Shown here one piece after another: positions 43,600 to 51,944 of a DNA stretch of 64,000 nucleotides. The position numbers and the translations under genes are program-made. The stretch is from Lachnospiraceae bacterium (GTDB lineage Bacteria; Bacillota; Clostridia; Lachnospirales; Lachnospiraceae). The notes beneath the pieces are model-generated. The model searched no databases. It was not told the origin of the DNA and saw only the letters and a program-made list of their open reading frames with translations. The stretch spans positions 1 through 64,000 of the forward strand of contig CAJTIR010000017.1 in NCBI GenBank assembly GCA_910576385.1, in the 5' to 3' direction. Numbering within the stretch: position 1 is the first letter of the stretch; every line of letters begins with the position of its first letter.

Positions 43600-44217
43600 T
43601 TATTCAAAAAAGCGAATTACACCAAAAACTTTTCCAAGTATGGTACAATTGTCTACAATAATCGGATCCATAGTATCGTTTTCGGGTTGCAGACGGTATT
43701 GTCCGTCTTCCTTATAGAATGTCTTAACAGTAGCAGAGTCTTCCACCAATGCCACAACCATATCGCCATTCGACGCAGTAGGCTGACAGCGTACAAGTAT
43801 ATGGTCGCCATCAAAAATACCTGCATTTATCATACTTTCGCCTTTTACTTTTAACAGAAACGAATCTTCATTTGGCATATACTCAGTTGGAATTGGAAAA
43901 TAAGTCTCTACATTTTCTACGGCTAACAGCGGTTCCCCAGCAGCTACACGGCCTAATAAGGGGACATTTACAACTTCACGGCGGCTTAGATTAAACGTAT
44001 CATCAATAATCTCAATTGCTCTTGGCTTAGTCGGATCTCTGCGTATGTAACCATTCTTCTCTAATGTCTCCAAATGGGAGTGAACAGAAGAAGTGGATTT
44101 TAAATGAACTGCTTCACAGATATCTCTGACTGCCGGCGGATAACCTCGATTTAAAATCTCACTCTTGATATATTCCAAAATTTCTCTCTGCTTATCGCTG
44201 ATCTTTCCATATGCCAT
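43600..44217 (-). CDS. lexA: SOS repressor LexA
   Basis: A 205-residue LexA. The winged helix-turn-helix is at about 1-65 (VRDICEAVHLKSTSSVHSHL). The self-cleavage site is Ala93-Gly94 in GRVAAGEP. The Ser-Lys dyad is Ser128 (GESMINAGIFDGD) and Lys165 (SATVKTFYKE). It is divergent from a yneA-like gene, and LexA-box-like sites lie between them, so it is part of a classical Firmicute SOS arrangement. Confidence 0.97.
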   Translation of the reverse strand: MAYGKISDKQREILEYIKSEILNRGYPPAVRDICEAVHLKSTSSVHSHLETLEKNGYIRRDPTKPRAIEIIDDTFNLSRREVVNVPLLGRVAAGEPLLAVENVETYFPIPTEYMPNEDSFLLKVKGESMINAGIFDGDHILVRCQPTASNGDMVVALVEDSATVKTFYKEDGQYRLQPENDTMDPIIVDNCTILGKVFGVIRFFE

Positions 44218-44336
44218 AAAACTTACCTCCTAAAACTTCTATTATAAAAATGTGTCCTACTATAAACATAATAAGACAAAATTTTAATACTGATCCTATC
44301 ATAACATATATTCTTTTAAAATGCAAACACATATTC

Positions 44337-44410
44337 CGAAAATTTGTTCTTGACAAATAAAATTATCTGCATTATAATTCGATTAAACAAATGTTCGGAA
44401 TAAATGTTCG
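44337..44410. promoter_or_regulatory. Three LexA-box-like sites around the yneA-like promoter
   Basis: Compared with the Firmicute consensus CGAACATATGTTCG, the 14-mers at 44337-44350 (CGAAAATTTGTTCT), 44384-44397 (TAAACAAATGTTCG) and 44397-44410 (GGAATAAATGTTCG) each match at 11 of 14 positions. The first touches the -35 box, the other two lie just beyond the -10 box. The spacing makes LexA repression of the plus-strand gene very likely. Confidence 0.8.
44350..44378 (+). promoter_or_regulatory. Sigma-A promoter of the yneA-like gene
   Basis: Perfect TTGACA (44350-44355) and TATAAT (44373-44378) with a 17-bp spacer. Such a strong promoter requires tight repression, which the overlapping LexA boxes provide. 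Confidence 0.88.
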
Positions 44411-44427
44411 GTATTGGGGGATCGGTT

Positions 44428-44769
44428 ATGAAATGTAGAGATCATCTATGCTTAATAAAGAATACAAGGCATTATAGTAGCGTTTTATTTATTGCGCTAT
44501 GCCTGATTGTGGTACTGGTCCTTGCAGGAAGCAGTATATTTTTTGTCAGCAAATCAAAAGCTACAGACGAGGTGATTTCTTTTAAATATTATACCAGTGT
44601 GGAGGTTGAATATGGAGATACACTTTGGGGAATTGCCTCTAACTATATGACAGAAGAGTACCGCAGTTTACAAGATTATATAGAAGAGATTAAAACTCTG
44701 AATGGACTCCAAAGTGATATGATTCGCTCAGGACAGTTTTTGGTCATTCCTTATTACTCTAGCGAATAG
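44428..44769 (+). CDS. yneA: YneA-like SOS division inhibitor with LysM domain
   Basis: About 113 residues: one N-terminal membrane helix (SSVLFIALCLIVVLVLAGSS) and an outside LysM domain (VEVEYGDTLWGIASNYM to RSGQFLVIPYYS). This matches YneA of Bacillus, which blocks cell division after DNA damage and is divergent from lexA, as here. The ATG at 44404 lies inside the second LexA box zone; the ATG at 44428 after GGGGGATCGG is preferred. The role is inferred by position, architecture and LexA boxes. Confidence 0.82.
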   Translation: MKCRDHLCLIKNTRHYSSVLFIALCLIVVLVLAGSSIFFVSKSKATDEVISFKYYTSVEVEYGDTLWGIASNYMTEEYRSLQDYIEEIKTLNGLQSDMIRSGQFLVIPYYSSE

Positions 44770-44919
44770 GAGTAAGGTGACTATTATTTTATTGGTAGTT
44801 GGCAGAAATCTGACAAAGAGATTTTTTCTTGTTTTTTTAGGTAAATCATCTTATAATAATTCAAGAAGTCATATCTTTACTGAGATATTATGAGAGGTAT
44901 TATGAAAGGAAAGGATAGC

Positions 44920-45366
44920 ATGAGATTTGTAATTCAGCGTGTAAGTCACGCCAGTGTGGAAGTGGAACAACAAGAAATTGGAAAGATTCAGAAAGGTTTT
45001 TTAGTTTTTATTGGTATCAGTCAGGAAGATACCAAAGAGACAGCAGATAAAATGATTCGAAAATTGATTGGAATGCGGATTTTTGAGGATCAAAATGGCA
45101 AGACAAATTTATCTTTGGGAGATGTTTGCGGAGAATTACTGTTAATTTCACAGTTTACATTGTATGCAGACTGTAAAAAGGGTAATCGTCCATCTTTTAT
45201 CAAGGCTGGCAAACCTGATTTAGCAAATGATTTATATGAATATATTATTTCGGAATGTCAAAAACAAATTTCCGTTGTTCAATCTGGTTCTTTTGGTGCT
45301 GATATGAAAATATCTCTTTTGAATGATGGTCCATTTACCGTTATTTTGGATTCGGCAGAGATTTAA
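44920..45366 (+). CDS. dtd: D-aminoacyl-tRNA deacylase
   Basis: About 148 residues of the DTD family, which removes D-amino acids wrongly attached to tRNA. It starts [16 protein letters not shown]; the signature [17 protein letters not shown] and the GPFTVILDS stretch are clear. The frame opens at 44890, but GGAAAGGAT before the ATG at 44920 gives the family N-terminus. It lies 150 bp after the yneA-like gene and may be read from the same transcript. Confidence 0.95.
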   Translation: MRFVIQRVSHASVEVEQQEIGKIQKGFLVFIGISQEDTKETADKMIRKLIGMRIFEDQNGKTNLSLGDVCGELLLISQFTLYADCKKGNRPSFIKAGKPDLANDLYEYIISECQKQISVVQSGSFGADMKISLLNDGPFTVILDSAEI

Positions 45367-46081
45367 AGAAACTATATCAAGAATTTTTTATAAGCGGAAT
45401 TTGGAAATCGAAAAACAACAGATATTGAACATGGATTTTGCTTATAAATGCAAATTACAGTTATACAGATTACAATTATTAAAATATATCTTATGTATAG
45501 TTTTACAATATATTGATTAAAATAACAAAATGATGTCTGATACATAGTTTTGCAGTACACAGATTGAGAAAGGTTATGCGTATCGTTTTACTTAATACAG
45601 AAACTTATTTAGGAAAAATCTATTTGCAAGCATATAAAAATCTTACTTAGATCATCTGGTAAATTGATTTATTTGAATAATTTTCGCGTTTTTAGATCGT
45701 TTTTACATATAATTAATGGAATAGCAGCGAAAAAAATCTAATCTAGGAGTTCGCGAAATGTAGATTTAGCGAACTGAAATGAAAATAAATATTTTTTTAG
45801 GTTTTTTCTCTCAATTTTATCTCCAAATTGCTTTTGATTTTGTGTTTTAATTTAAACGTTACTATTTCTTCTTTCTGTGATGTGTTTTTGAGTTTCCATT
45901 AATCAAAAATTCCTGAAAATAATTTTTTGCATTTCGTGGATGTTCTGTTCTTGAAAATGTGAAAATTTAGTTTATCAAAAAATTTTAACAGGAAGAAAAA
46001 TTATTGTGAATTAACTTTATATCATCAAAATATTTTAAAATTTTGTCCCAAGTTCATATACATCTAAAAGGAGTTTCTTAT
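45367..46081. other. Long AT-rich intergenic gap
   Basis: About 715 bases with no frame worth calling. It contains an inverted repeat AGTTCGC / GCGAACT at 45748-45754 and 45769-45775 (14-nt loop). The rest consists of T- and A-rich stretches. As it precedes a tyrosine recombinase gene it could contain its binding or regulatory site, but no dif-like sequence was recognised. Confidence 0.5.
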
Positions 46082-47152
46082 ATGGATTATGTACAACAAA
46101 TTAATATAGAAAACCAACGCAAATTACAACTATTGTTACAGGAACTGCCAAAATTTTGCAGTTATTTTTTTCGTTATCTGGAGACTCGAAATACTTCATC
46201 CAGAACTAGATTATCCTATGGATATGATATTCGACTTTTTTTTGAGTTTATTCAATCAAACAATCCCTTATATCAAAAGCTGCCTATGCATGAATTGCCC
46301 ATAAAAGTATTGGATGAGATGAATCCGGTAGATATTGAGGAATATCTCTCCTATCTCTCCTACTATGAAAAAAAAGATGGACAAGCTGTTACCAATGGAG
46401 AAAAAGGCAAATCCAGAAAACTATCTGCAATTCGTACAATGTATAATTACTATTTTAAGAAAGAATTTATCAAAACAAATGCTCCTTCCATGATTGAAAC
46501 TCCTAAGAAGCATAAAGAAAACATTATTCGTTTAGATAAGGATGAGGTTGCAGAATTGATTTTGGCTGTTGAAACAGGCAATTCTCTGTCAGCCAGACAA
46601 CTTGCAGCCCATAAAAAAACGAAATATCGGGATATTGCAATTTTGACGCTGTTGTTGGGAACTGGAATTCGAGTATCGGAATGTGTTGGATTAGATATTT
46701 CAGACATCAATTTTAAACATTATGGTATGCGTGTAGTTCGCAAAGGTGGCAATGAGTCGACGGTTTATTTTGGTGAAGAAGTTGCAGAGGCATTATTGGA
46801 CTATTTGGAACTGGAACGTCCACAGATGGAAGAAAAGGCGCTTCCCGGACAGGAAAACGCTCTCTTTCTCTCTCTCAAATACAATCGTCTCACCACGCGC
46901 GCGGTAGAGAAATTGGTTAAAAAATACACTGGCGCTGCTAATATTACAAAAAAAATTACTCCACATAAGCTGCGTAGTACCTATGGTACGAATCTCTATC
47001 AGCAAACAGGCGATATCTATCTGGTTGCTGATGCATTGGGACATAAAAGTGTAGAAACGACTCGCCGCCATTACGCTGCTATTGATGATGAACGTCGAAA
47101 ATTGGCAGGCAAGTTTTCGGGAAGTATTTTTCATGAAAATGGAAATGATTAA
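46082..47152 (+). CDS. Tyrosine recombinase (XerC/D-like)
   Basis: About 356 residues. The N-terminal SAM-like core-binding domain spans about 20-150; the catalytic domain has Arg in GTGIRVSE, Lys in RVVRKGGNE, His-x-x-Arg in TPHKLRSTYGT, His in LGHKSVETT and the nucleophile Tyr in RRHYAAIDDE. The start is MDYVQQINIE after AAAGGAG. No phage or integrative genes surround it, and a similar gene is often near lexA in Lachnospiraceae, so a housekeeping role such as dimer resolution is more likely than mobile integration. Its target is unknown. Confidence 0.88.
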   Translation: MDYVQQINIENQRKLQLLLQELPKFCSYFFRYLETRNTSSRTRLSYGYDIRLFFEFIQSNNPLYQKLPMHELPIKVLDEMNPVDIEEYLSYLSYYEKKDGQAVTNGEKGKSRKLSAIRTMYNYYFKKEFIKTNAPSMIETPKKHKENIIRLDKDEVAELILAVETGNSLSARQLAAHKKTKYRDIAILTLLLGTGIRVSECVGLDISDINFKHYGMRVVRKGGNESTVYFGEEVAEALLDYLELERPQMEEKALPGQENALFLSLKYNRLTTRAVEKLVKKYTGAANITKKITPHKLRSTYGTNLYQQTGDIYLVADALGHKSVETTRRHYAAIDDERRKLAGKFSGSIFHENGND

Positions 47153-47251
47153 AGAAGATAGCTAAAAGAAACTTTTATTATTTTACAATCAATTTTTCAT
47201 CTCATATAACGATTCAACGAACATTTTATTTAGCGCAATTTTTATTGCATT

Positions 47252-47314
47252 GATCATGATAAAACAGACAGCTTTGTTTATTGCACAAGATCATGATAAA
47301 ACAGACAGCTTTGT
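47252..47314. repeat. 26-bp direct repeat, partial copy of terminator arm
   Basis: The 26-bp stretch from GATCATGATAAAACAGACAG to GCTTTGT occurs at 47252-47277 and 47289-47314, with TTATTGCA also shared before each. The second copy forms the stem of the cof terminator (next entry). It looks like a small tandem duplication. Confidence 0.8.
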
Positions 47315-47335
47315 AGTATCTGCAAAGCTGTCTGT
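47293..47335 (-). terminator. Terminator of the Cof hydrolase gene
   Basis: A perfect 13-bp stem ACAGACAGCTTTG / CAAAGCTGTCTGT (47301-47313 and 47323-47335) with a 9-nt loop. On the minus strand it is followed by TTTTATCATG, giving the needed T-run for the gene ending at 47385. Confidence 0.82.
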
Positions 47336-47384
47336 ACAACATATTAAAATATTATCCAATTTTGAATTTGCAGTTTGTTCTGGA

Positions 47385-48188
47385 TTATATGTATTTTTCT
47401 AATATTACCGCTACCCCATCTTCATTGTTTGTCAAGGTGATTTCATTGGCAATATCCTTTAATTCCTGGCAGGCATTGCCCATAGCTACGCCAAGCCCTG
47501 CAAATTTTATAGTAGATAAATCGTTTGGAGCATCTCCAAAGGCAATTACTTCTTCTGGCTTGATTTGCATCTGATGACAGATTCTTGCCAGGGAGCTTCC
47601 TTTGCTGATTCCCTTCATATTACACTCAAGAAAAAAAGATTCTGACATAATAAAGGAATATTCCTCTTCGTAAGGTTTTCTAATTTCATCCATAATGGAT
47701 AGCAATATATCATTTGGCGCTGAGAGTAATACTTTTACTGGTGAAAAATTTAATGTTTCCGACAGACATGACACTTCTTTTACTGGTAAGCCGTTAATAC
47801 TTTTTTCATAATCGACTTTATAACCATTGATATCTGGTACATAGAGATAAGAATCATCTGTCACCATAGGAGTTACAGGAAATTGTTCAAAATGTTTTAA
47901 CAATGTAGTTGCCTGATCTAAAGGAATCAATTTCTCATAGAGAAGCTGATCAGTCTGTGCATCTATCACTCTTCCACCGTTGTAAGCTAAAAGCAGTCCA
48001 TGATGAGAATCTAACTCTAACTCGTGACTAAATTTCCGCAGTCCAATAATAGGACGTCCTGAGGCAAGTGCCAAAATAATTCCCTGTTCTTGCGCTTTTT
48101 TTAGAATAGTTTTTGTACGTGGTGTAATTTCTTTTTCCTTATTCGTAAGTGTTCCATCGATATCAAGAACAATCATCTTATATGACAT
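47385..48188 (-). CDS. Cof-type HAD-IIB phosphatase
   Basis: A 267-residue HAD hydrolase. Motif I is VLDIDGTLTNKEKEI (Asp nucleophile), motif II ALASGRP, and motifs III/IV are KGSSLARIC and VIAFGDAPNDLSTIKFAG with LGVAMGNA. The cap type is C2B, as in YwpJ/Cof proteins, which dephosphorylate sugar phosphates, FMN or other metabolites. The substrate cannot be told. It lies 38 bp after the cytidylate-kinase-like gene. Confidence 0.93.
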   Translation of the reverse strand: MSYKMIVLDIDGTLTNKEKEITPRTKTILKKAQEQGIILALASGRPIIGLRKFSHELELDSHHGLLLAYNGGRVIDAQTDQLLYEKLIPLDQATTLLKHFEQFPVTPMVTDDSYLYVPDINGYKVDYEKSINGLPVKEVSCLSETLNFSPVKVLLSAPNDILLSIMDEIRKPYEEEYSFIMSESFFLECNMKGISKGSSLARICHQMQIKPEEVIAFGDAPNDLSTIKFAGLGVAMGNACQELKDIANEITLTNNEDGVAVILEKYI

Positions 48189-48226
48189 ATCTTTATTCCT
48201 TTGTATTATTTTTTTGTACTTTGTAA

Positions 48227-48859
48227 TTATTTGCGATTCTTTTTTCGAATATCCATGTAATCAAGAATCATTTGACAAGTTCCTTCTAAACCAAGATGGC
48301 TGCTATCTAGCGTCAAATGGTAGCTTCTAGAATCGCCCCATTTTTTACTGGAGTAATAATTGTAATAGCTGGCACGCTTTTTATCTGTTTTATGAATCAT
48401 ATCTGCAGCTTTCTCGTGGGATAGGTTAAATGTTTTCATAATATGGTCAATTCGAAATTCCTTATCTGCATGAATAAAAACATTCAAACAATTGGGATGC
48501 TCTGACAACGCATAATCTGCACATCTTCCCACAATAATACAAGATTCTTTGTCTGCAAGATTTTTAATTGTCTCAAACTGTGCTAAAAATACTTTGTGAT
48601 TCAAAGGCATATCTAAAAAAGGAGCTGAAGTATAACCACTGACGGAATAGGTGTCCATAACCAAGGAATAGAGAAAGCTGTTGGTAGGTTTTTCATCATG
48701 ATTCTCAAATATCTCCCGACAAAGCCCACTCTCCGATGCCGCCATAGCTAATAATTCTTTGTCATAGCATTTTACATTTAAATTCTCTGAAAGCATCCTC
48801 CCAATATCTAAACCGCCACTTCCAAATTCTCTACCGATTGTAATTACAAATTTTTGCAT
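48227..48859 (-). CDS. Cytidylate kinase-like family protein
   Basis: A 210-residue P-loop kinase of the Cytidylate_kin2 family. P-loop equivalent GREFGSGG (9-16), CYDKELLAMAA, and IIVGRCADYAL are characteristic, and LSHEKAADMIHKTDKKRASY forms the lid. It is similar to but not the same as the essential Cmk; such paralogs are common in Lachnospiraceae and of unknown substrate. An AAAGGTGG site precedes the ATG. Confidence 0.88.
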   Translation of the reverse strand: MQKFVITIGREFGSGGLDIGRMLSENLNVKCYDKELLAMAASESGLCREIFENHDEKPTNSFLYSLVMDTYSVSGYTSAPFLDMPLNHKVFLAQFETIKNLADKESCIIVGRCADYALSEHPNCLNVFIHADKEFRIDHIMKTFNLSHEKAADMIHKTDKKRASYYNYYSSKKWGDSRSYHLTLDSSHLGLEGTCQMILDYMDIRKKNRK

Positions 48860-49033
48860 AAGAATACCACCTTTCTGTCAATAAATACAAATGCAAATGT
48901 TTAAAATTCCAAGCCACAATTCAAAATGCCATCGGCGTTTTGACGGCTGCGCACAGGCTGTCTTTGCAATAATTACAAAAACAAGTGCCTGATACATAAC
49001 TCTCTATTAATTATAATACTTTTTTTGTAAAAA

Positions 49034-49124
49034 GTATACCTTAATATAGGCCGACTGGCCATGATGGGATGCCCTATGGGTATACCTTAATATAGGCCGA
49101 CTGGCCATGATGGGATGCCCTATG
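49034..49124. repeat. Two tandem copies of a 45-bp repeat
   Basis: Identical 45-bp units at 49034-49078 and 49080-49124, one base apart. Each contains GGCCGACTGGCC and an outer ATAGG...CCTAT pairing (as in ATAGGCCGACTGGCC to GGGATGCCCTAT), so each can form a compact hairpin. They lie between rluD and the kinase-like gene. Only two copies exist and there are no spacers, so it is not a CRISPR. Confidence 0.85.
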
Positions 49125-49136
49125 AAATTTTGTTAA

Positions 49137-50066
49137 TTAGAGTGGTTTTTTCAACAGGGCTTTAAAATACTCTGGCAAAGGCGCAATTACCTCCAGATAT
49201 TGGCTGGAGACAGGATGGAGAAAGCCAATTACTGCAGCATGTAAAGTCTGCCCCTGTAGTTTCCAGGAATTTTTTCCATTACCATATATCATATCACCAA
49301 GCAGTGGATGACCTATACTTGCCATATGAACTCTAATTTGATGTGTTCTTCCTGTCTCCAGCTCAAATTCTAGAAAAGTATGGCTGGAAAAACGCTGAAT
49401 TACTTGATAATGTGTAATTGCTGATTTTCCATTTGCCACATTGACTGCCATCTTTTTGCGGTCAATGGGATGTCTGCCAATTGTCCCTTCAACTGTTCCA
49501 GTATCTTGTGCTACAATTCCCTTTACAATGCCAAGATAACGTCTGGTGACAGAATGAACTTTGATCTGTTCTGCAATTTTTACATGGGCGCTGTCATTTT
49601 TACAGACAATCAATGCCCCTGTGGTGTCCATGTCAATCCGATGAACGATTCCAGGACGAATTACTCCATTGATACCAGAAAGGCTGTCTTTACAGTGAAA
49701 CATAACAGCATTGACTAATGTTCCAGAATAATGTCCGGCTGCTGGATGTACTACCATTCCTTTGGGCTTGTTCACTACCAATAGATCATTATCTTCATAT
49801 AAAATGTCCAAAGGGATATTCTCTGGCAAAATTTCGATCTCTTCTGCTTTGGGCACACTGACAGAGATAATGTCTCCTGCTTCTATGCGATAATTAGATT
49901 TTTTAGGAACTTGATTGACTAGTATTTGCTGATCTTTTATCAATTTTTGAAAGAAAGACCGTGACATATCAGGATAGATCAGAGATAAAATCTTATCCAG
50001 CCGCTCTCCTGCTTGTTCTGAAGTAACTTCAAATTCCTGTGTTTTTGATTCTGGAAAAATTTTCAT
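49137..50066 (-). CDS. rluD: RluA/RluD family 23S rRNA pseudouridine synthase
   Basis: A 309-residue pseudouridine synthase. S4 domain at about 16-75 (AGERLDKILSLIYPDMSRSF), catalytic domain with the HRIDMDTTGALIV motif (catalytic Asp), and LETGRTHQIRVHMASIGHPL. In Firmicutes the RluD (YlyB) gene follows lspA, as here with one base between. It probably modifies helix 69 of 23S rRNA. Confidence 0.94.
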   Translation of the reverse strand: MKIFPESKTQEFEVTSEQAGERLDKILSLIYPDMSRSFFQKLIKDQQILVNQVPKKSNYRIEAGDIISVSVPKAEEIEILPENIPLDILYEDNDLLVVNKPKGMVVHPAAGHYSGTLVNAVMFHCKDSLSGINGVIRPGIVHRIDMDTTGALIVCKNDSAHVKIAEQIKVHSVTRRYLGIVKGIVAQDTGTVEGTIGRHPIDRKKMAVNVANGKSAITHYQVIQRFSSHTFLEFELETGRTHQIRVHMASIGHPLLGDMIYGNGKNSWKLQGQTLHAAVIGFLHPVSSQYLEVIAPLPEYFKALLKKPL

Positions 50067-50067
50067 C

Positions 50068-50598
50068 TCAACCTCCTTGATCTTGCTGTTTCTTTTTACG
50101 AAAGGAAGTCAATGCCTCCAGATCTTCTTCTTTGTAATAGAAGAAAAACAATAGAATTAACAATATGGTACCACAAGTTACATAGATATCCGCCACATTA
50201 AAGATTGGAAAATTAATTAGCTCAAAATAGAAAAAATCAATGACATAACCTTGATGCAATCGGTCTAATAAGTTGCCCAGTGCACCAGCAGTTAATAGTA
50301 CTAAAACAAAACGCGCCCAACGATATCTTTGTTCCAGCGGTGATTTCCAGTAAACAGCCATTAGCAGTATTAACATCAGAAAGGTTCCCGCCACAAATAA
50401 ATATCTCATTCCCTGCATCATTCCAAAAGCTGCGCCACGGTTTTCGAGATAATGAAGCTGAAAGACATTTTGTATTAAGATAATGGAATGTCCATCTTTT
50501 AGGTAAGCAGATGCCAGATATTTTGTAAACTGATCTAAAAATAGTAAAATAATAACACCCAAAATTCCCAGCATACAACTCTTTCTTTTTAAATTCAT
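50068..50598 (-). CDS. lspA: Lipoprotein signal peptidase (signal peptidase II)
   Basis: A 176-residue protein with four membrane helices. The catalytic Asp residues are in GNLLDRLHQGYVIDFF and FPIFNVADIYV; the N-rich LENRGAAFGMM is also typical. It removes signal peptides from prolipoproteins such as the DUF3048 and carboxypeptidase proteins of this window. It is immediately followed by rluD. Confidence 0.96.
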   Translation of the reverse strand: MNLKRKSCMLGILGVIILLFLDQFTKYLASAYLKDGHSIILIQNVFQLHYLENRGAAFGMMQGMRYLFVAGTFLMLILLMAVYWKSPLEQRYRWARFVLVLLTAGALGNLLDRLHQGYVIDFFYFELINFPIFNVADIYVTCGTILLILLFFFYYKEEDLEALTSFRKKKQQDQGG

Positions 50599-50640
50599 AA
50601 ATAACCTTCTTTCATTTTATTATGCCAAATAACAGCTTTA

Positions 50641-50680
50641 CTGATGTCTGCGGCTTAAGTTTCGAAATAGTTATGTTTAG
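50641..50680. repeat. Tail fragment of the structured repeat
   Basis: The sequence TGTCTGCGGCTTAAG then TTTCGAAATAGTTATGTTTA resembles the end of the element at 57423-57541 (TATCTGTGGCTTGCGG, TTCTGAATAGTTATTTTA). It lies in the gap between lspA and aroB. A shorter tail is at 33294-33309, and another at 51856-51870. Confidence 0.5.
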
Positions 50681-51771
50681 CAAAGGATAGATTTTATCCC
50701 AGCTAAAATTTCTTCATCCGTTAATTCCTTTGTAATATAGGATTCACCAAGTGATTTCAGCAAAATAAACTTTATTTTGCCAGATTCCATTTTTTTATCT
50801 AGCTTTGTAGCTGCCAGAATATCTTCTGCTGTAAAAGAAAAATTCGATAAGGTAATCGGAAGTTCATAACTTTTTAAAATTGATTTCAGTTTTTCAAGCT
50901 CTTCTTTGGAAAGAGTTCCAAATTGCCATGCAATATATGCTGCACCTGCCATACCCAATGCCACACATTCTCCATGAAATAATGTAAAATCAGACAATTT
51001 CTCAACTGCATGTCCAATCGTATGACCAAAATTTAATAGCGCGCGCTCTCCCTGCTCTTTGGGATCACGCTCCACAACGTCACGTTTGATTTGACAACTC
51101 CAGTAAATCATTTCCTCCATAATTTGTGGATCCTGTGCCATAATTTTGTCGCTGTTTTTCAAAATGTATTGTGTGTAGGCGGGATCTTTGATAAATCCAT
51201 GTTTGATCAATTCAGCTGTGCCAGCAGAGAATTGTCTTTTGGGAAGTGTATTTAATACAGAAACATTCATATATACCAATTTAGGCATGTAGAATGCTCC
51301 CACCATATTTTTATATTGTTGAAAATCCACACCTGTTTTTCCGCCAATACTACTGTCTGTCTGTGCCAGCAACGAGGTGGGAATCTGAATAAAATCAATT
51401 CCCCGTAGGTAAGTCGCCGCCGCGAATCCTGTGAGATCTCCCACTACGCCGCCTCCTAATGCTACAAGAAGATCCTTGCGGTCAAATTGATTTTCAATTA
51501 AATGTTTATAGACCAATCCTACTGTATCTGTATTTTTGTTGGACTCTCCTGCCTCGAAGGCAAAGGTGGTGGTAAATGAAAAGACTGGCTCCAGGAGTTT
51601 TTTGACCTGATCCAAATATAGGGCGGCAACATTAGAATCTGCAATGATACATACTTTGTTTGTACCATAGCCCAATTCCTGCAATTTTTCTGGAAGTAAA
51701 TGAAAATCTTGCTGAATCTCTATTTGATAATGCGGCTTTCCCTGATAAGATACTGTAAGTGTTTTTCCCAT
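50677..51771 (-). CDS. aroB: 3-dehydroquinate synthase
   Basis: A 364-residue AroB, second enzyme of the shikimate pathway, NAD- and metal-dependent. Clear blocks: LVALGGGVVGDLTGFAAATY, FIQIPTSLLAQTDSSIGGKT, and LNFGHTIGHAVE with FHGECVALGM as zinc ligands. No other shikimate genes are near, so it is separated from its pathway. It stands between lspA and an IS607 element, in a place where Lachnospiraceae usually have division genes. Confidence 0.96.
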   Translation of the reverse strand: MGKTLTVSYQGKPHYQIEIQQDFHLLPEKLQELGYGTNKVCIIADSNVAALYLDQVKKLLEPVFSFTTTFAFEAGESNKNTDTVGLVYKHLIENQFDRKDLLVALGGGVVGDLTGFAAATYLRGIDFIQIPTSLLAQTDSSIGGKTGVDFQQYKNMVGAFYMPKLVYMNVSVLNTLPKRQFSAGTAELIKHGFIKDPAYTQYILKNSDKIMAQDPQIMEEMIYWSCQIKRDVVERDPKEQGERALLNFGHTIGHAVEKLSDFTLFHGECVALGMAGAAYIAWQFGTLSKEELEKLKSILKSYELPITLSNFSFTAEDILAATKLDKKMESGKIKFILLKSLGESYITKELTDEEILAGIKSILC

Positions 51772-51803
51772 CTGTTTTTCCTTTCAAATTAATAATTATA
51801 TTT

Positions 51804-51870
51804 GGTAATTGCGAAACTCAATAATTTTGATCACTTAGTTGTTTCGCAATTACCTAGAATAGTTACGTTA
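51804..51870. repeat. 14-bp inverted repeat with GAATAGTTACGTT tail
   Basis: Perfect arms GGTAATTGCGAAAC (51804-51817) and GTTTCGCAATTACC (51841-51854) with a 23-nt loop, followed by AGAATAGTTACGTTA. It lies upstream of aroB and next to the IS607 right end. The tail motif recurs at 33294, 50664 and 57527. Confidence 0.7.
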
Positions 51871-51944
51871 TAAAAAATATTAAAGATAATAAAATATATT
51901 ATAAATTTTATTAAATAATGTTTTCCTTTATTGTTCAACACAGA

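Noticed and set aside
46082-47152. Prophage or integrative element integrase
   Set aside because: No excisionase, phage, relaxase or cargo genes and no flanking tRNA or att repeats; neighbours on both sides are housekeeping genes.
49034-49124. CRISPR array
   Set aside because: Only two repeats, one base apart, without spacers and without cas genes.
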